NCBI GenBank assembly: GCA_032207245.1
Contig: CM063500.1
Location: 64,061,930-64,125,929 of the forward strand
Direction of reading: 5' to 3'
DNA: 64,000 bases
Source of the DNA: Pardosa pseudoannulata
Lineage: Eukaryota; Arthropoda; Arachnida; Araneae; Lycosidae
Within the stretch, counting starts at the first letter, position 1, and each line of letters starts with the position of its first letter. The position numbers and the translations under genes were made by a program. The notes below the pieces were generated by a model, which made no database searches, had not been told where the DNA came from, and worked only from the letters and a program-made list of their open reading frames with translations. Positions 26,801 to 37,569 of this stretch are shown here, piece after piece.

Positions 26801-27963
26801 AACAGCTATGTACACAACAAGTATTTCAAAATGTTGCAATTGCTAAGGCCTTTTTATCCCTAACTTTTATCCTTGGACATCAGGATGAAAATATTTTAGG
26901 ATTATTAAAAGAAATATCTTTTGATATACGTCTCCATCTTGGAAACATTGATCCAGATGAAAGCACCTCTGGTACTCAGAAATATGAGATTATTACTGCA
27001 GATGTAGCACAAAGCATAATGCCTGTTCTCTTTTCTAATTTAGAGCAAGTTTTTGAAGAACTCGAGTGGATTTTAAATTTTATTAAAGTTAATAATGTAG
27101 GAGGAAATGAGCCATTTGAATTATCAAATTCTTCATGCCGACTTAGCATTGAGCAATCTGTATGCTCACGTATTTCAGAAATGATATTAATATTTTGTGA
27201 AATTGTTCAAACAAGTGTTTCTGAAAGTGTAGCCAACAATATTCTTAAGCTAGTTACTCGTCTATATAAAATTTTGTCTTCTTTATCTAAATATTATCTA
27301 TTGCTAAGCAAAAACAAAATTTCTCAACTAAATGTAGCATTTGAAAAACTTGTAAGATTGTCCAACTCTAAACTTACAACACAGGTTTATGCTTTCATAA
27401 CATTTATACAGATGTTATCTGGTGAAGTAAATAGTAATAAGAAAAAGAAAGCTAAAGGTAATGCTGGGGCTTCTAAAGCAGTACAAGATGTAAAAATAAT
27501 CCCATCTCTGGTCTTTGAAATTGAATCTTTTGAAAAGAATTTAATAATCCTTTCAAAAAAATATAAAAAGGATTTAACTAATAAAATGAAAGCAAGTACT
27601 GCTAGAGATTTTCGTATCAATTCTGCTGTAGTTACCAATGTACTAGAACAGCAAGAGAATGATTCTATTGCAGACACAACAACTGATACTAGAAATGGTG
27701 CAGATTCTCCTGTTCCAAACAGCCCTGAAAATACTTCAGCCCCAAATAGTCCAATTAGAGAAGACTCTGATCCTGTACCTGAACATGAAAGTTCCTCCTC
27801 AAATGAGTCTAATAATGAAGAGGAACCTGTCAATGTATCCCAAAACATATTTGGTGAGGAAGTTCGTAAAAGAGCAATTCCTCCTATTCCAGATGTTCAG
27901 CCAGTTAATACCAAGAAGAGGCGTTTAGGTACCCGCGTCAATGCCAAAAAGAAACTGATGTAA
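23863..27963 (+). CDS. FANCI: FANCI, Fanconi anaemia group I protein (complete, intronless)
   Basis: FANCI pairs with FANCD2 in the nuclear ID2 clamp that the FA core complex ubiquitinates to start DNA interstrand crosslink repair. The 1366-codon frame is collinear with human FANCI (1328 aa): RAIFQGS near residue 45, LPPFVYQLLLISTKG, RQTEGTIILMIS, LSPFIFSTALSLSKIHR, GWDHVCQGLIKFGF, ISHFLDLL-like SHYIDILSQIV, and ARDFRINSAV near the end. EARKVAV places the expected ubiquitin-acceptor lysine at K517 (human K523). An SQ/TQ cluster follows (S539, S541, T557), matching the ATR phosphorylation cluster of the family. Residues about 1267-1333 are an acidic Ser/Pro/Asn-rich tail with SP motifs, and 1351-1364 is a basic nuclear signal (KKRR...KKK). 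No intron interrupts it, whereas ETFDH next door has at least twelve. The start is the first ATG after in-frame stops. Confidence 0.96.
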   Translation: MSCNPELLSILDSVPIQDLLSTIKKKAKLGNKDVVPYIRAIFQGSSDESDMSEKRRYETFTCALTVLKLKNLSPNTASELLSLLLLKIDLFQTSNLVKLAEIFVDLAKNPEKFESKWLEIFSKILSCLANRDTIVYQGKDLSGSELRKNILEALFSDESDITCLVQIASVLKDIELSENEVSLIVEKLLDILPAIDMIELPPFVYQLLLISTKGKCRHVLQSIMSHFIEKDKVMQNLLYENADSENLIDNQNHVQYRQTEGTIILMISVVCRHDQNVGKEFLFLLKKIVHRSGLILSPFIFSTALSLSKIHRISDDIFDTLKKSLTTVFQLKEKRQNSCWFRSLIQWDDDALKCIKEAVKCSKFGWDHVCQGLIKFGFVTLDAFGPKVTAGNAVKPVCSDACDLGSHVIRDTFKSHRLVRQDVFEQILNRIVSKSQKPVSHYIDILSQIVQSDPLFLLDVLPKLVEVLDFLHLLPHSNAANILNSLAPLLKISAPLKDTLMLVLRKALFHRDVEARKVAVCGYLTLLKKINFIGKLSLSQSQTSIGSHVSSSSVISTQVKADVYVSAGNPTSKTMCLEIMGLLKRALMQQSEVRQLLYEGLYDVVLHNQSLKDIVLELLLGQFEKYYDSDEANIPLHFTLCFQDQNNTLHLKEPIAHMITSIYLILFTGPNDVMDEDYDQSSQKMLGMFLQNLTKRMLAAEATDFQIAKDIDLEETANEFVMKTQLLLSIYESLIEYSFMLNPEFEKENCEELIKLYLKYKRIFDFTSKKKQAKTSKSKAFTHQLFSQATLNFISNAMEALFMNDTFKHQEGLKVLRDDSDFVIHIVTACNQKFSKMCDSGKMYDGFSPSMKNSFNHVIVIGKVLFKTYCDGLNDFEYLDWSKISYLFAESLSIIFSFVSQFHRKNIAKFITEISSDNCLSSTDSLMSVVKSIQKSIMKLLEDTENDSSLKECIPLLAVLKVLYSLFKDEFKEDVYKWLKQLCTQQVFQNVAIAKAFLSLTFILGHQDENILGLLKEISFDIRLHLGNIDPDESTSGTQKYEIITADVAQSIMPVLFSNLEQVFEELEWILNFIKVNNVGGNEPFELSNSSCRLSIEQSVCSRISEMILIFCEIVQTSVSESVANNILKLVTRLYKILSSLSKYYLLLSKNKISQLNVAFEKLVRLSNSKLTTQVYAFITFIQMLSGEVNSNKKKKAKGNAGASKAVQDVKIIPSLVFEIESFEKNLIILSKKYKKDLTNKMKASTARDFRINSAVVTNVLEQQENDSIADTTTDTRNGADSPVPNSPENTSAPNSPIREDSDPVPEHESSSSNESNNEEEPVNVSQNIFGEEVRKRAIPPIPDVQPVNTKKRRLGTRVNAKKKLM

Positions 27964-28027
27964 AAGTAGATTAATTTACATATAGCTGCAGAACAAGATC
28001 AGCTTGAGTATCCTATGATCTGGTATG

Positions 28028-28447
28028 TTTTCCCTCATTGCCAATTGATGCCTGCCAGGGTTACCATTTTTAGTAGCTGGGTTACATTTTAGAGTCTAAG
28101 CATGGGTTTTTCACCAGAAATGTTAAAAATGTATTTTTGAGTAGGTATTAGTTCAAAATTGTAACTTCACAGTTGTTCATAATCGGAAATACAAAATTAA
28201 CATATATGCTCTTAGTTAAACATAAACATTTTCCCTCATTGACAGTTGATGCCTGCCAGGGTTACCATTTTTGGTGGCTGGGTTACATTTTAGAGTCTAA
28301 GTATGTTTTTTCACCAGTTGTGTTAAAAATGAATTTTTGAGCAGGTATTAGCTCAAAATTATAATTTCACAGTTGTTCGTAATCTGAAGTACAAAATTAA
28401 CATATATGCTCTTAAACATTTTCTCTCATTGCCAGTTGATGCCTGTT
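28028..28447 (+). repeat. About 200-bp tandem repeat in the FANCI 3' flank (2.1 copies)
   Basis: TTTTCCCTCATTGCCAATTG starts a unit of about 200 bp that recurs at about 28230 with roughly 90% identity by eye, then a third partial copy of about 25 bp at 28421. It begins about 65 bp after the FANCI stop codon and is probably in the 3' UTR. Confidence 0.88.
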
Positions 28448-29152
28448 AAATTTTAAATCATAAAATAATGTTGCTCCTGACAGAGCTGCCTGAATGTTGG
28501 CATATCTGTAATTATATAAAATATGTTAGAAAGTCCCTACACATTCATCTATTATTTAGATTTTCTCATCCCAAACAAACTCAACCCTTCATCAGTCAAA
28601 CATCAAGCAGAAAACTATACCACATACCAACCAACTGTACCACAAATGTAAATCATTGGATACTCAAGCTGTATCGAACAAGGTGTAGCATTTTTATACA
28701 AGCTTTTAGGAATGTCTGAATTAACTCACTCATTTTATATATGTTCATGTAGCATAATATGTTATGTTAATATAAAACCATAAGGACTACATCAGGCCAT
28801 GTTAGAATAGATTTTTTTTTATATATATATACTATAATCATGCTTTAAATGTAGTAGATTTTTTAATATTTTATTATAAGTGTTGCTCTTTTCATCAAGT
28901 AATCTGGCATTAAACTACATAATAATTTTTCTAAAGTACACAATTACAGGGAATACATATACAATCATAGCAAAATATTTTCTATTTAGTAGGTTTCCCT
29001 AAATAGAAGTATTGCATCTTGTTTCCATTTTCAATACATCTAAAATTTGTTGTGTGATAAAACTTTCTATGTTTTGATATTTGCTGTATATATGTTGTTA
29101 TAAAAAGTTATATATTTTATTATTGTTTATATGCTATTAAAAAGTTAATTTC

Positions 29153-29174
29153 AATAAATGCTTTTACTAATAAA
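29153..29174 (+). terminator. Candidate FANCI poly(A) signals
   Basis: Two AATAAA hexamers lie at 29153-29158 and 29169-29174, about 1.2 kb after the FANCI stop and just before the first transposon. AT-rich sequence makes chance hexamers likely, so this is a candidate only. Confidence 0.35.
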
Positions 29175-29225
29175 AGTGTGATAAACATTATTTCCAAACA
29201 CAATTTCAGTAACCAAACATGTGCA

Positions 29226-31681
29226 CAGTAAAACCCGTTTGAGAAGTTCCCGCTTAAGAAGTTTATATTTTCTGTACCCATTTTTCCCCTTATTCATACA
29301 ATGTTAAAATAACCCATTTATAAAATTTCGTTCCAAACTCTTTCCCGCTTAAAAAGTTTTCATTTCTAAGTTTACTTACAGAACGCATTTATAGCTGCCT
29401 TTCAATTACTGTTTTTTTTCTCCTCTCCCTCTGTTTGTAAAGGTCAATGTTTATGGCTGAAAGAGGTTGTCATTTTTATATAAATGTGCCTGAAGAAGTT
29501 TTTAAAAGCTTAAGACAGCTGGACTGTTATAGGGTTACCACGGTCATGAAAAGTGCTTAAATTTTCTTTTTGTTTTTTAAGGCCTTAAAAGTTTTTGAAT
29601 TTTCTTTGAGATCATTGAATTTGAGATCCGGTGCTTGATTTTTCTTTTTCAAGTCCCTGCAAAATGTTATGTAGCCTCCACACTATAGCCAATTGTTCAC
29701 CACTTCCCTGGGGACCTTGAACGATGGTTCACAGGTTGCATCCACATGCTGGGCCACTCAATGAGCTGAGCTCGTGCATTCATCCATTGGGTCTACTGCA
29801 CATTTTAGTTGCTGCGCATCTGGCTGCATTTGATTTTTCAAGAAAAACTGCGTCTGAAGCCATATTGTTTATCAAGGTTTTAGCCGCCATCGACTATGAT
29901 AAGCCATACCCCCTCCAGATGGTGGGGATGGCTTGCAGTGGACCATAGTGTGGAGGGACCCTTAATTCATGTCTGCATTGGAAAATTGAGAAGGATCGTT
30001 ATCGACAATTGTGGGCTTGTCATGTGACTCATCTTTCATGCACTAGCTACTGTCTTCGGCTTGATAAAATATGATTTAAAAAGGGATATAAAAAAATAAA
30101 AAGTTTGGAATGCTTTAAAAAGAAACTGTAAAACCAGTATTTGTGTGCTTATAGCCCTTCCCTTTTTTACACCATTTCAAAAGCCTGGTTTTTTTTTTCT
30201 GGGAAAAGAGTGAACATTATATATATAGTTCTACTGATTTGGGGATTTATTTTAATTTTTTTCAATTATGAACAGCGTATCAAAGAGGTGCTTGAAAAAT
30301 ATCAGGTTTTGGAAAAGTTGTTGAAAAGTGCTTGAAATTTTCAGAAGCAAAAGAGTGGGAACCATGTGTTATCAAATACAAATTTCTGATAAAAAACTAT
30401 AACCAATTTTTTCTGTAAAATTAATTTCAGTGGTGTTTAAAGCAAAATTTCTGAACTGAAGATACTCTAACTAAGGTTTCTTTCTGAAGATATTCTAAGG
30501 TAATTATGTTGTTTCCCTTCATTAGCTGATTTTTAAATATGCAAAAAAATGTAAATTTTTGAGGAAAACCAAACCTATTTATATATTATTTTATAAAGAA
30601 AAAAAAATCTATCTAGGTGATTATTTTGTTTTTAAAAAAATTAATTTCATTTAAGAAGTTTTTTTTATTCCCTTAGAAAACTTCTTAAGTGAGTTTGATC
30701 GTATATATATCTATAGTTATATATACAAATATATGTATATATACGAACGGATGTTGCGGCTGCGCCAAACTGTGCCAATTTTCGATATCTGCACCCAGCT
30801 GCTCCAAAAATGGTATTTTAACAGAAATTGAGCAGAAACTGCACCATTTTACTAAAATTTATAAGTCAGGTAATATTGGAATGCATGTCTTGTGACCATC
30901 CTGGATAACCTATTCATAGAAAAACATTAGGTGGTAGAAGTCTTATGTATCACCTTCTTGCTGAAGGTGATACTCCAGTAAAATATTTCAAAAAAATTTC
31001 TGCTTGAGCATGTAGAAAAAAATTAGTTTAATACTTAAGGCCCTCTGGCAAGCCTTATAAAGAAGACAGAAATATAAAAAGGATAGAGAAAGAATAAAGA
31101 AACTAAAACAACGAAAAGAAAAGGGGCTGTAAAAAGAATCTGTGAAAAAAAATGCGCATAAATGCAGCTAAAAAGCAAATACTTAAACACCAAAGGAATA
31201 TCCTTAAGAATATTAACCCGATAGATAATACAAAAAGTATTAAAAGTATCCCTTAGCAAACAATAAATTTTTATTAATGTAATTTTAACTATCTCCCCTC
31301 TTTCGCTATACAATATACATTGCATGTACCAAACCAACAAACCATATCAACAATTATTAAATATTTGGCTACCAAACAATCATTCTAAATTATTTGGTAG
31401 ACTCCTCAAAAACTATGGTTTATCCTTTAAATCGTTAGTTTAACTGCTACAAAAAACTATAACCTGCTCCAAATCAACATTTTGGCTGCTACAAAAATGC
31501 ATTCACCTGCTACAAATTTTGAGTTTTGCTGCTCCGAAAATTGCTCCAAAACGCTTGAAGGAGTGCAACATCCTTGTATATGCACACATACATATGCATA
31601 AATAATGCTTATTGCCTGATTACCCGCTTAAGAAGTTATAATTAGTTAGACCCTTGAAAACTTCTTAAGCAGGTTTCACTG
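29226..31681. mobile_element. pogo-like element (or two fused copies)
   Basis: The ends read CAGTAAAACCCGTTTGAGAA at the left and the inverse of CAGTGAAACCTGCTTAAGAA at the right, both with CTTAAGAAGTT nearby. TA follows the right end. An internal inverse end near 30670-30703 suggests two copies or an internal rearrangement. It contains a PIF-like MITE and no recognisable transposase. Confidence 0.6.
29670..29961. mobile_element. PIF/Harbinger-like MITE, copy 2 (nested)
   Basis: 292 bp, inverted relative to copy 1 at 19455, flanked by TTA on both sides, with the shared CCTCCACACTAT inverted ends. It is nested in the pogo-like element. A 74-codon frame across it is incidental. Confidence 0.75.
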
Positions 31682-31689
31682 TATATGAA

Positions 31690-32330
31690 AATATTTAGGT
31701 ATAAATTTTTTAATAGTGCCTAACATTAGATAATGTTTTCACTTTATCATACTTTTGAGATATATTTAAATGGAATTATTTTAATACACAAATTTTCACT
31801 CATATATTTCAGCATAATAACATGTACAGTCAGTGATATTATTTATTACCTTGTTCAATAAAATTTAATTTAAGATATTTCCTACGAATGTTATAGCCTC
31901 CTTATAAATATCTTTTCTGAGTTTCTCAGAAATATATATGTCATGCACAGCATTACTGTAACAGACTTGCATATAACATATTCAAGGCTTGAGCTGGCCT
32001 AAGATCCATTGTGTTCACAAATGCGAGCTGGATCTCAAAATGTTTGTGGCTACAATATCCTCTTGTTTCTTAATCAACATCTCTGGAGATTGCAGACTAA
32101 GCCTGGGGATCTTCTCCTTGGTCTCTGCTTCTCAATTACGACGAACCACTAGGGGTAATGTTACGCACATCCGTAGCATACCTTAAGTTACACATGGCCA
32201 TTGGATAGTGCAAGTAACAGCTTCACAAATACTGGGCAAATGTTTAGCTGGCTAGTGTCCCTGTAAAAAAAAAGAAATTAGGCTCTATTATAAGCATAGA
32301 CAGTGAGAATCTGACATTCAAATACTCTAC
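31690..32330. other. AT-rich intergenic stretch, no gene seen
   Basis: Nothing recognisable was found. A 65-codon frame at 31989 has no family signature. Confidence 0.6.
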
Positions 32331-32339
32331 ATTTATTTA

Positions 32340-32430
32340 TTACTAGCATATAGCCCCATGGTTTGAATCCCACTGCTGGCATGGATGTTCACAGCCATTC
32401 GAAATTTCATACTTTGGAGGAAATCTTTAC
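32340..32430 (+). mobile_element. 5'-truncated SINE fragment
   Basis: The B box GGTTTGAATCC and the following GGCATGGATGTTC and CCATTCGAA motifs match the SINE at 1194-1376. The A box is missing. Confidence 0.6.
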
Positions 32431-32544
32431 TGTAAAGAGTTACTAGGAGTTTCAGTAAATAAGAAATTTTTATTTTGAGGCATTAAATTTTGAGATTTAT
32501 ATAGAAATGTTAATAATTATTATTCAAGGTGAGGGCACTAAATA

Positions 32545-32926
32545 TTTTGGCAAAATCATTGCATTGAATTATTTAATAATATTTTTACTTGTCATTTGGC
32601 TAAAGTTACTGAGTTTGGTACTTATGTATTATCCCACTGACCATATTGCCAAGTAAAAATTGTTCTCCAAGGAAACTCAAAACAAGCAGGCTTAATTTGT
32701 GGGTAAATGATTAAGTATATTATTCTGGTTTTTTTCTTAAATTATAGAAAATTAGTTAAGATTTTTGTACAAAATATAAGTCTATTTTTAGGGCTATTAT
32801 ATATAAACACTATAGGGCTATTATTCATGGTCACCTCGATAATACCCTGAATTCAAATTGGAAATTTTTTGATTGCATTCAGAAAATTGCTATAAGATTA
32901 AACTTAGGTATGTAGGTACTACAACA

Positions 32927-32985
<59 letters not shown>

Positions 32986-33179
32986 TTTATAAACATTTAT
33001 AAAGTACTTTTAATCATAAGTTCTTGTAATTTCTCTTAAAGCATACATTTTATTTGTATATACATCAGAAGTTTTATTCATATATACTTTAATAAAATAT
33101 TTTTAAAGTCATGGAAAATGATCTGCTAAAATCAGGGAAAGTCATGGATTTGAAAAATTTTATTTTTGCGGATACCCTG
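32545..33179. mobile_element. non-autonomous hAT-like element, copy 2
   Basis: Inverted copy of 6024-6764. It ends with the inverse of CAGGGTATCCGCAAAAATA and contains the same CATGACTTTCC motifs, interrupted by a (TA)n run at 32929-32981. Confidence 0.65.
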
Positions 33180-33230
33180 TATGTACCTAATCTATTAGGC
33201 CAAATATAAAAGAAAATTATTTAAGTAAAA

Positions 33231-33464
33231 GGGTTCACTTAAGAATTGGGTACACGCTGATAGGCGCCAAATCTGGTGGCGATAAAGCGCCAAATCTGAT
33301 AACCCAGACTGTTTACTTCACTCCTCGCCGTGATATTTTTTCGCTTAAAATCCGTTGCCGTTCAAAACGTCAGCCTTCCGGTAACTCAGCTCGAAGGAGT
33401 TGGCGCGATTGGCGCCAAAATATCTCCAAAAATAGCAGGAGGTACCCAATTCTTAAGTAGTCCT
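33231..33464. mobile_element. Short MITE with ACTTAAGAATTGGGTAC inverted ends
   Basis: About 234 bp and GC-richer than its surroundings, with 17-bp perfect inverted ends and a second inverted GGCGCCAAA motif inside. It is inserted into a Helitron fragment, whose sequence resumes on the right with TTTAATTTCCTGCTCTTAAC. Superfamily unknown. Confidence 0.65.
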
Positions 33465-33544
33465 CAAATTTAATTTCCTGCTCTTAACCGTTAATAGAGC
33501 TTGAAATAATGTCCTTAAACGTTCGAAAAGGGGGGAAAGGAGTG

Positions 33545-34945
33545 GTTTTCAAACGTATAGACCTTCCGAAGAGCCACAGCGAGTTTCCGAAAGAAATTGA
33601 AAACAGTCTGAAACTGAGATGGCAAACTACAAACGGAACATGTGAAATACGAAATATTTAAATCTAAAAGAATACTAAATTAGAAAGATGGATTCAGAAA
33701 TATATCCCGTTCTAAAAATGCACCTAACTTAATGGAAAGGATATAATGTTTTTTGCTGGCGCAAGATCGTGGGTTGGACTCCCACCCATAGCATGGATGG
33801 GAATGCTGGCGCAGGGTCGCCACATCTGTGACGAATTTTGTATATAGAAGCCTGAAAAGAATTTACTGTATTAGAGCAATGGGACTATGTAAATAGTAGC
33901 AGGTGTGGCGATCCCACGCCAGCGTGCCCTGCTCTAATATTGTACAATAATGTACATAATCTTTTTGTTTTAACTTAAATATTTTTCCTCGGTACTGTTT
34001 TTAATTATTTTAATTTTTTTTCTACAGGAACAATGATATAATGAGCCAACAAATTTTAAAAATACTTATTAAATACTTTTCTGAATTTTTAATTTTTTAT
34101 TAATCTTCTCGAAATTTTAACGTATTTATGCTTCCAATAATTTTTGGGATTCGCATCATTCATCTACCTTGCTACATCATAAAAATTGTTAAAAAAACTC
34201 GAAAAATTAAATAATTTTTTTTTGTCAATTTATGTTATATTTTTTACGTACCTTGAGTTATATTTTCCACTTTGTTTTAAATTTTAATTGTACGTTTCAA
34301 CTAATTGCATATCATTTAAACCTTTCTGTACTCAATAGATGGCGCCACTGAGTTACCTTATTCGTTTCTGTTTTCTGGCAGAGTGCAATTTTTATTACTT
34401 TCATTTGCGTTTGTTTATTGTCAAGCTACAGATTGATCACTTTATTTATTTATTTATTATTTATTTTTATTTTTCTTTATTTATTATTTATTTACTTTAT
34501 TTTTTTATTATTAAAGCCTTGTTTTTTACACATGATTGTTATGTGAACGACTTCCTCACCTTACAGCTTTCGTTTTTCGGAAGCTGCTGTAATCGTACTA
34601 AATTCTCGTTTGGCAACGTGTTTCTTAATTCCAAACATTATGTTTGATCTTTATTCGTTCGGAGGTTGAAGTGATGCGTTTCTTCACTGCTAGGTACTCC
34701 GTAAAAATCCAACTACATCTCCCTGGTAGCAAAAATATTTGCGTTTTTCTATCCCTAAGCTTTCTACTCTCTAGTTCTTGTGTTTTGAACTCACTAATCC
34801 ACTTCCCTATTTATTTATTTCATCTTTTAACTGGTTTATTTTCTGCTCGTTGTCATTTTTCTGCTTACTGTTTAAAATCTCTGGATTAGATAGCGCAGCC
34901 CAGGCAATCCAGTTGTACCATCGCCTTGTAAGCCTTGTAATACTG
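33545..34945 (+). repeat. Composite interspersed repeat, copy R1
   Basis: Aligns over its length with 48110-49800 (R3) and partly with 46390-47120 (R2b). It contains a damaged tRNA-like segment and paired inverted repeats at 33805-33947, then a T-rich 3' part with TCTACAGGAACAA and ATGGCGCCACTGA motifs. Long Phe/Tyr/Leu-rich frames in the T-rich part (such as 34339-34647) reflect composition. Confidence 0.75.
33805..33947 (+). ncRNA. Interleaved inverted-repeat module (copy 1) of the composite repeat
   Basis: Segment A (33805-33827, GCTGGCGCAGGGTCGCC...) is complementary to A' (33901-33923). Segment B (33862-33883) is complementary to B' (33927-33947). The order is A-B-A'-B', which in RNA would be a pseudoknot. 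Transcription is not shown. Confidence 0.4.
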
Positions 34946-35203
34946 CATAATCGGCTCAGCTTATAGAATCCAATTTCCCCAGATTGATTGACTGAATGAT
35001 GCATTTGGAGCAGGGGTTGTTCATTTGTAAAGACAGCGATCTCGTAATTTATGAGTAACGGGATCGGAGCTCCAGTCGGTGAAAGATCAACCGTGCTCAT
35101 TAATGGCGTCTAAGGCACATAAAATAGGTTTGGGATCGTAATGTGTTGATTTATTACAAAAAAAACCAGTTAAATAAATAATGAAAAGTATGCATAAATA
35201 ATG

Positions 35204-35628
35204 AACAGTAGAACATCCGATGGGGAGTATTACCGATTCTGGTACTGTCAAGCAAGTTTGTTTTATTATTGATAAAAATTACATGATTAATGTAATAAAT
35301 TTATTTGGTATTATTAAAATTAATATTCAAAATCAAAATATACTTCCATTATTTTTTAAAAATGGCTTCTAGAGACTAAATTTGTTATACATTCTTACAA
35401 TATGTTTACCTAACACTCCTAATATGCCTTAATATGCTCCGAGTATTCGTTTTAAATTTGGAATTTATTAAAGTTAATGAAACTAAATTTTGATTCAGAA
35501 ATCCAACAATTTTTTTTATTATGAAAAATCAACGTAAAAATAAAAAATATTCCCCTTAAATAAACATTTCAGTTAATCATCAAAATAATACCCTCAGAGT
35601 TTTCAAAAATATCTTTCAATATTACTAA
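35204..35628 (-). repeat. Helitron 3'-flank block, copy A
   Basis: 425 bp directly downstream (in Helitron orientation) of Helitron A. The same block occurs as 43373-43803 next to Helitron B and not beside the other copies. It has no gene. Confidence 0.8.
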
Positions 35629-36283
35629 CTAGCATATAGCCCGTTATATAACGGTATCAGTAAAATTTTTAATTTTCCAAAATTGTAAAGTATGCTATGA
35701 GGCAGGTAAAAAAAATGGTTTGTTTTTTGGCTGAGAATTATCTTGCAACAAAAAATAATCGATGATTCAATTTAAAATTATCACATATGTACCTAATCTA
35801 TTATTTAAGCCAAATATAAAAGAAAATTATTTACGTAATATCTAGGTTCAATGATAAAACGTATGAAAATAAGGCATAATTTAAATAATTTAAAATAAGA
35901 AATGATTCAGTTAGATGGCTAAAGAAATGACGTCATAATGATAGAAAAATTCTATTTTTACCTATTTATTATGGGACAAATTGATAAATTTAATCGCTTG
36001 CTCTTAACTGGGGAAAATAGGAGTTGAAATAATGGCATTAAAAACTCAAAAAGAGGGGAAGGGGTGGAATTGGAACGTTTTAAAGAAGGCAGTATTTTTC
36101 GCGGTGATATAAAGCTTATTTATACCAATTTATTTTAGAATCGGATCTATAGTTTAGGAGAACATAAACATTACTGGCTATGAATTTTGTTAACTATGGA
36201 TGCCTCTATCCATTCCAGGTTCAACCACTTCATAAAATCGAAGACAGACATACAGATAACTTAGGCTATTATTATATAGGGGA
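35629..36283 (-). mobile_element. Non-autonomous Helitron, copy A
   Basis: Read on the minus strand it starts TCCCCTATATAATAATAGCC after an A, and ends in a palindromic hairpin (CCGTTATATAACGG here, CCCGTCATATGACGGG in better copies), then CTATATGCTAG followed by T. A 5' TC, a 3' CTRR, a hairpin about 11 nt before the end and A/T insertion are the hallmarks of Helitrons. There is no Rep/helicase, so it is non-autonomous. Confidence 0.8.
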
Positions 36284-36310
36284 TATCTAAGTTCAATGAT
36301 AAAACATATA

Positions 36311-37130
36311 CAGTCGAATTTCGATAACTCGAAATCCCAGGGGACCCCCAAATATATTCGACTTATCCGAAGTTCGAGTTATCGAAGTTACGTACCATTC
36401 CTCTCAAATGGCAATTGAGATGGGTCGCCATGGTTTAAATGATTTGATATGTGCCATAATACTATAGTTGTAAGTATTTCAATTTTTTAATAGCCTATGT
36501 AAATAACAAGAGAAGAATGGGTTCAAAGATTTAAAACTCAAATTGGGCCTCATTACATATTAATTAATATACATACCATGTAAATCTCATTTGAAAAAAG
36601 CTGTTATTGTTAAGGCTGTTGGCATTCATAAAGTCACCTAATTTCTGAACACAGTTAAATAGGGTGTTGTCTGTATCTTCGGTGGTCTCCAGGTATTTTT
36701 GTAAGATGTGAATAGCCTCCTGTGCTTATTCGTGACCTTCGAGAAAGAAGGTTGTGAGCAGTGGAAAAAACCCGGTTTAATGAAAAAACCGGGTTTTTTG
36801 GAAGGGAATTTGAAAATTTCACAAAAACTTGGGAAGTTTGAAGTATTTTGTTTACTTTTATCCTAATCGCACAAGAGAATTTTTAGATTTCATAAATGAT
36901 TTGATATTAATAGTTAACTGGCAACTGTAATGAATAAACGTGTAAGGAAGCCAAACAGCTAAGAAATTAAATAAATGGGATTAACTAACTCTATTTAGCA
37001 AGGTATCCTGTCTAGCATGAAAATAAGTATATTCCTTTGAGACATATCTAATATTTTTATTATTACATAAATGTTAGGCAATAATCTGTAGTGTTACAAA
37101 ACCCATAAATCATTATATTTTTTGATAACA

Positions 37131-37205
<75 letters not shown>

Positions 37206-37525
37206 TGTTAAATGTGTGTGTGTGTGTATTTAGAAATTACACAAAATGCACATTTTAAATTGGATGACCCCTTTAAATGATATATATACCTTACAAAAAA
37301 TAATACACTGTTATTTTAAATTTAAAGATTTATTTTTATAATATAAGAGGAGGGGAAAATTTTAACATAAAGTAATTTACATAATAAAGGATAAAAAATA
37401 ATGTATATAATTATTATAACAATTAAAATGGAAGCAATCAGTTATGTGTTTGATAAGACTAACAGGGTCATTAATTACGTAAGTACTACTATAAAATCAA
37501 TTAAATGCTCATTGCTATTATTTCT

Positions 37526-37569
<44 letters not shown>

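Noticed and set aside
27387..27848. 153-codon minus-strand frame opposite FANCI
   Set aside because: It is a shadow of the conserved FANCI coding strand.
28468..28719. 83-codon frame after FANCI as a small gene
   Set aside because: No domain, atypical composition and position in the likely 3' UTR.
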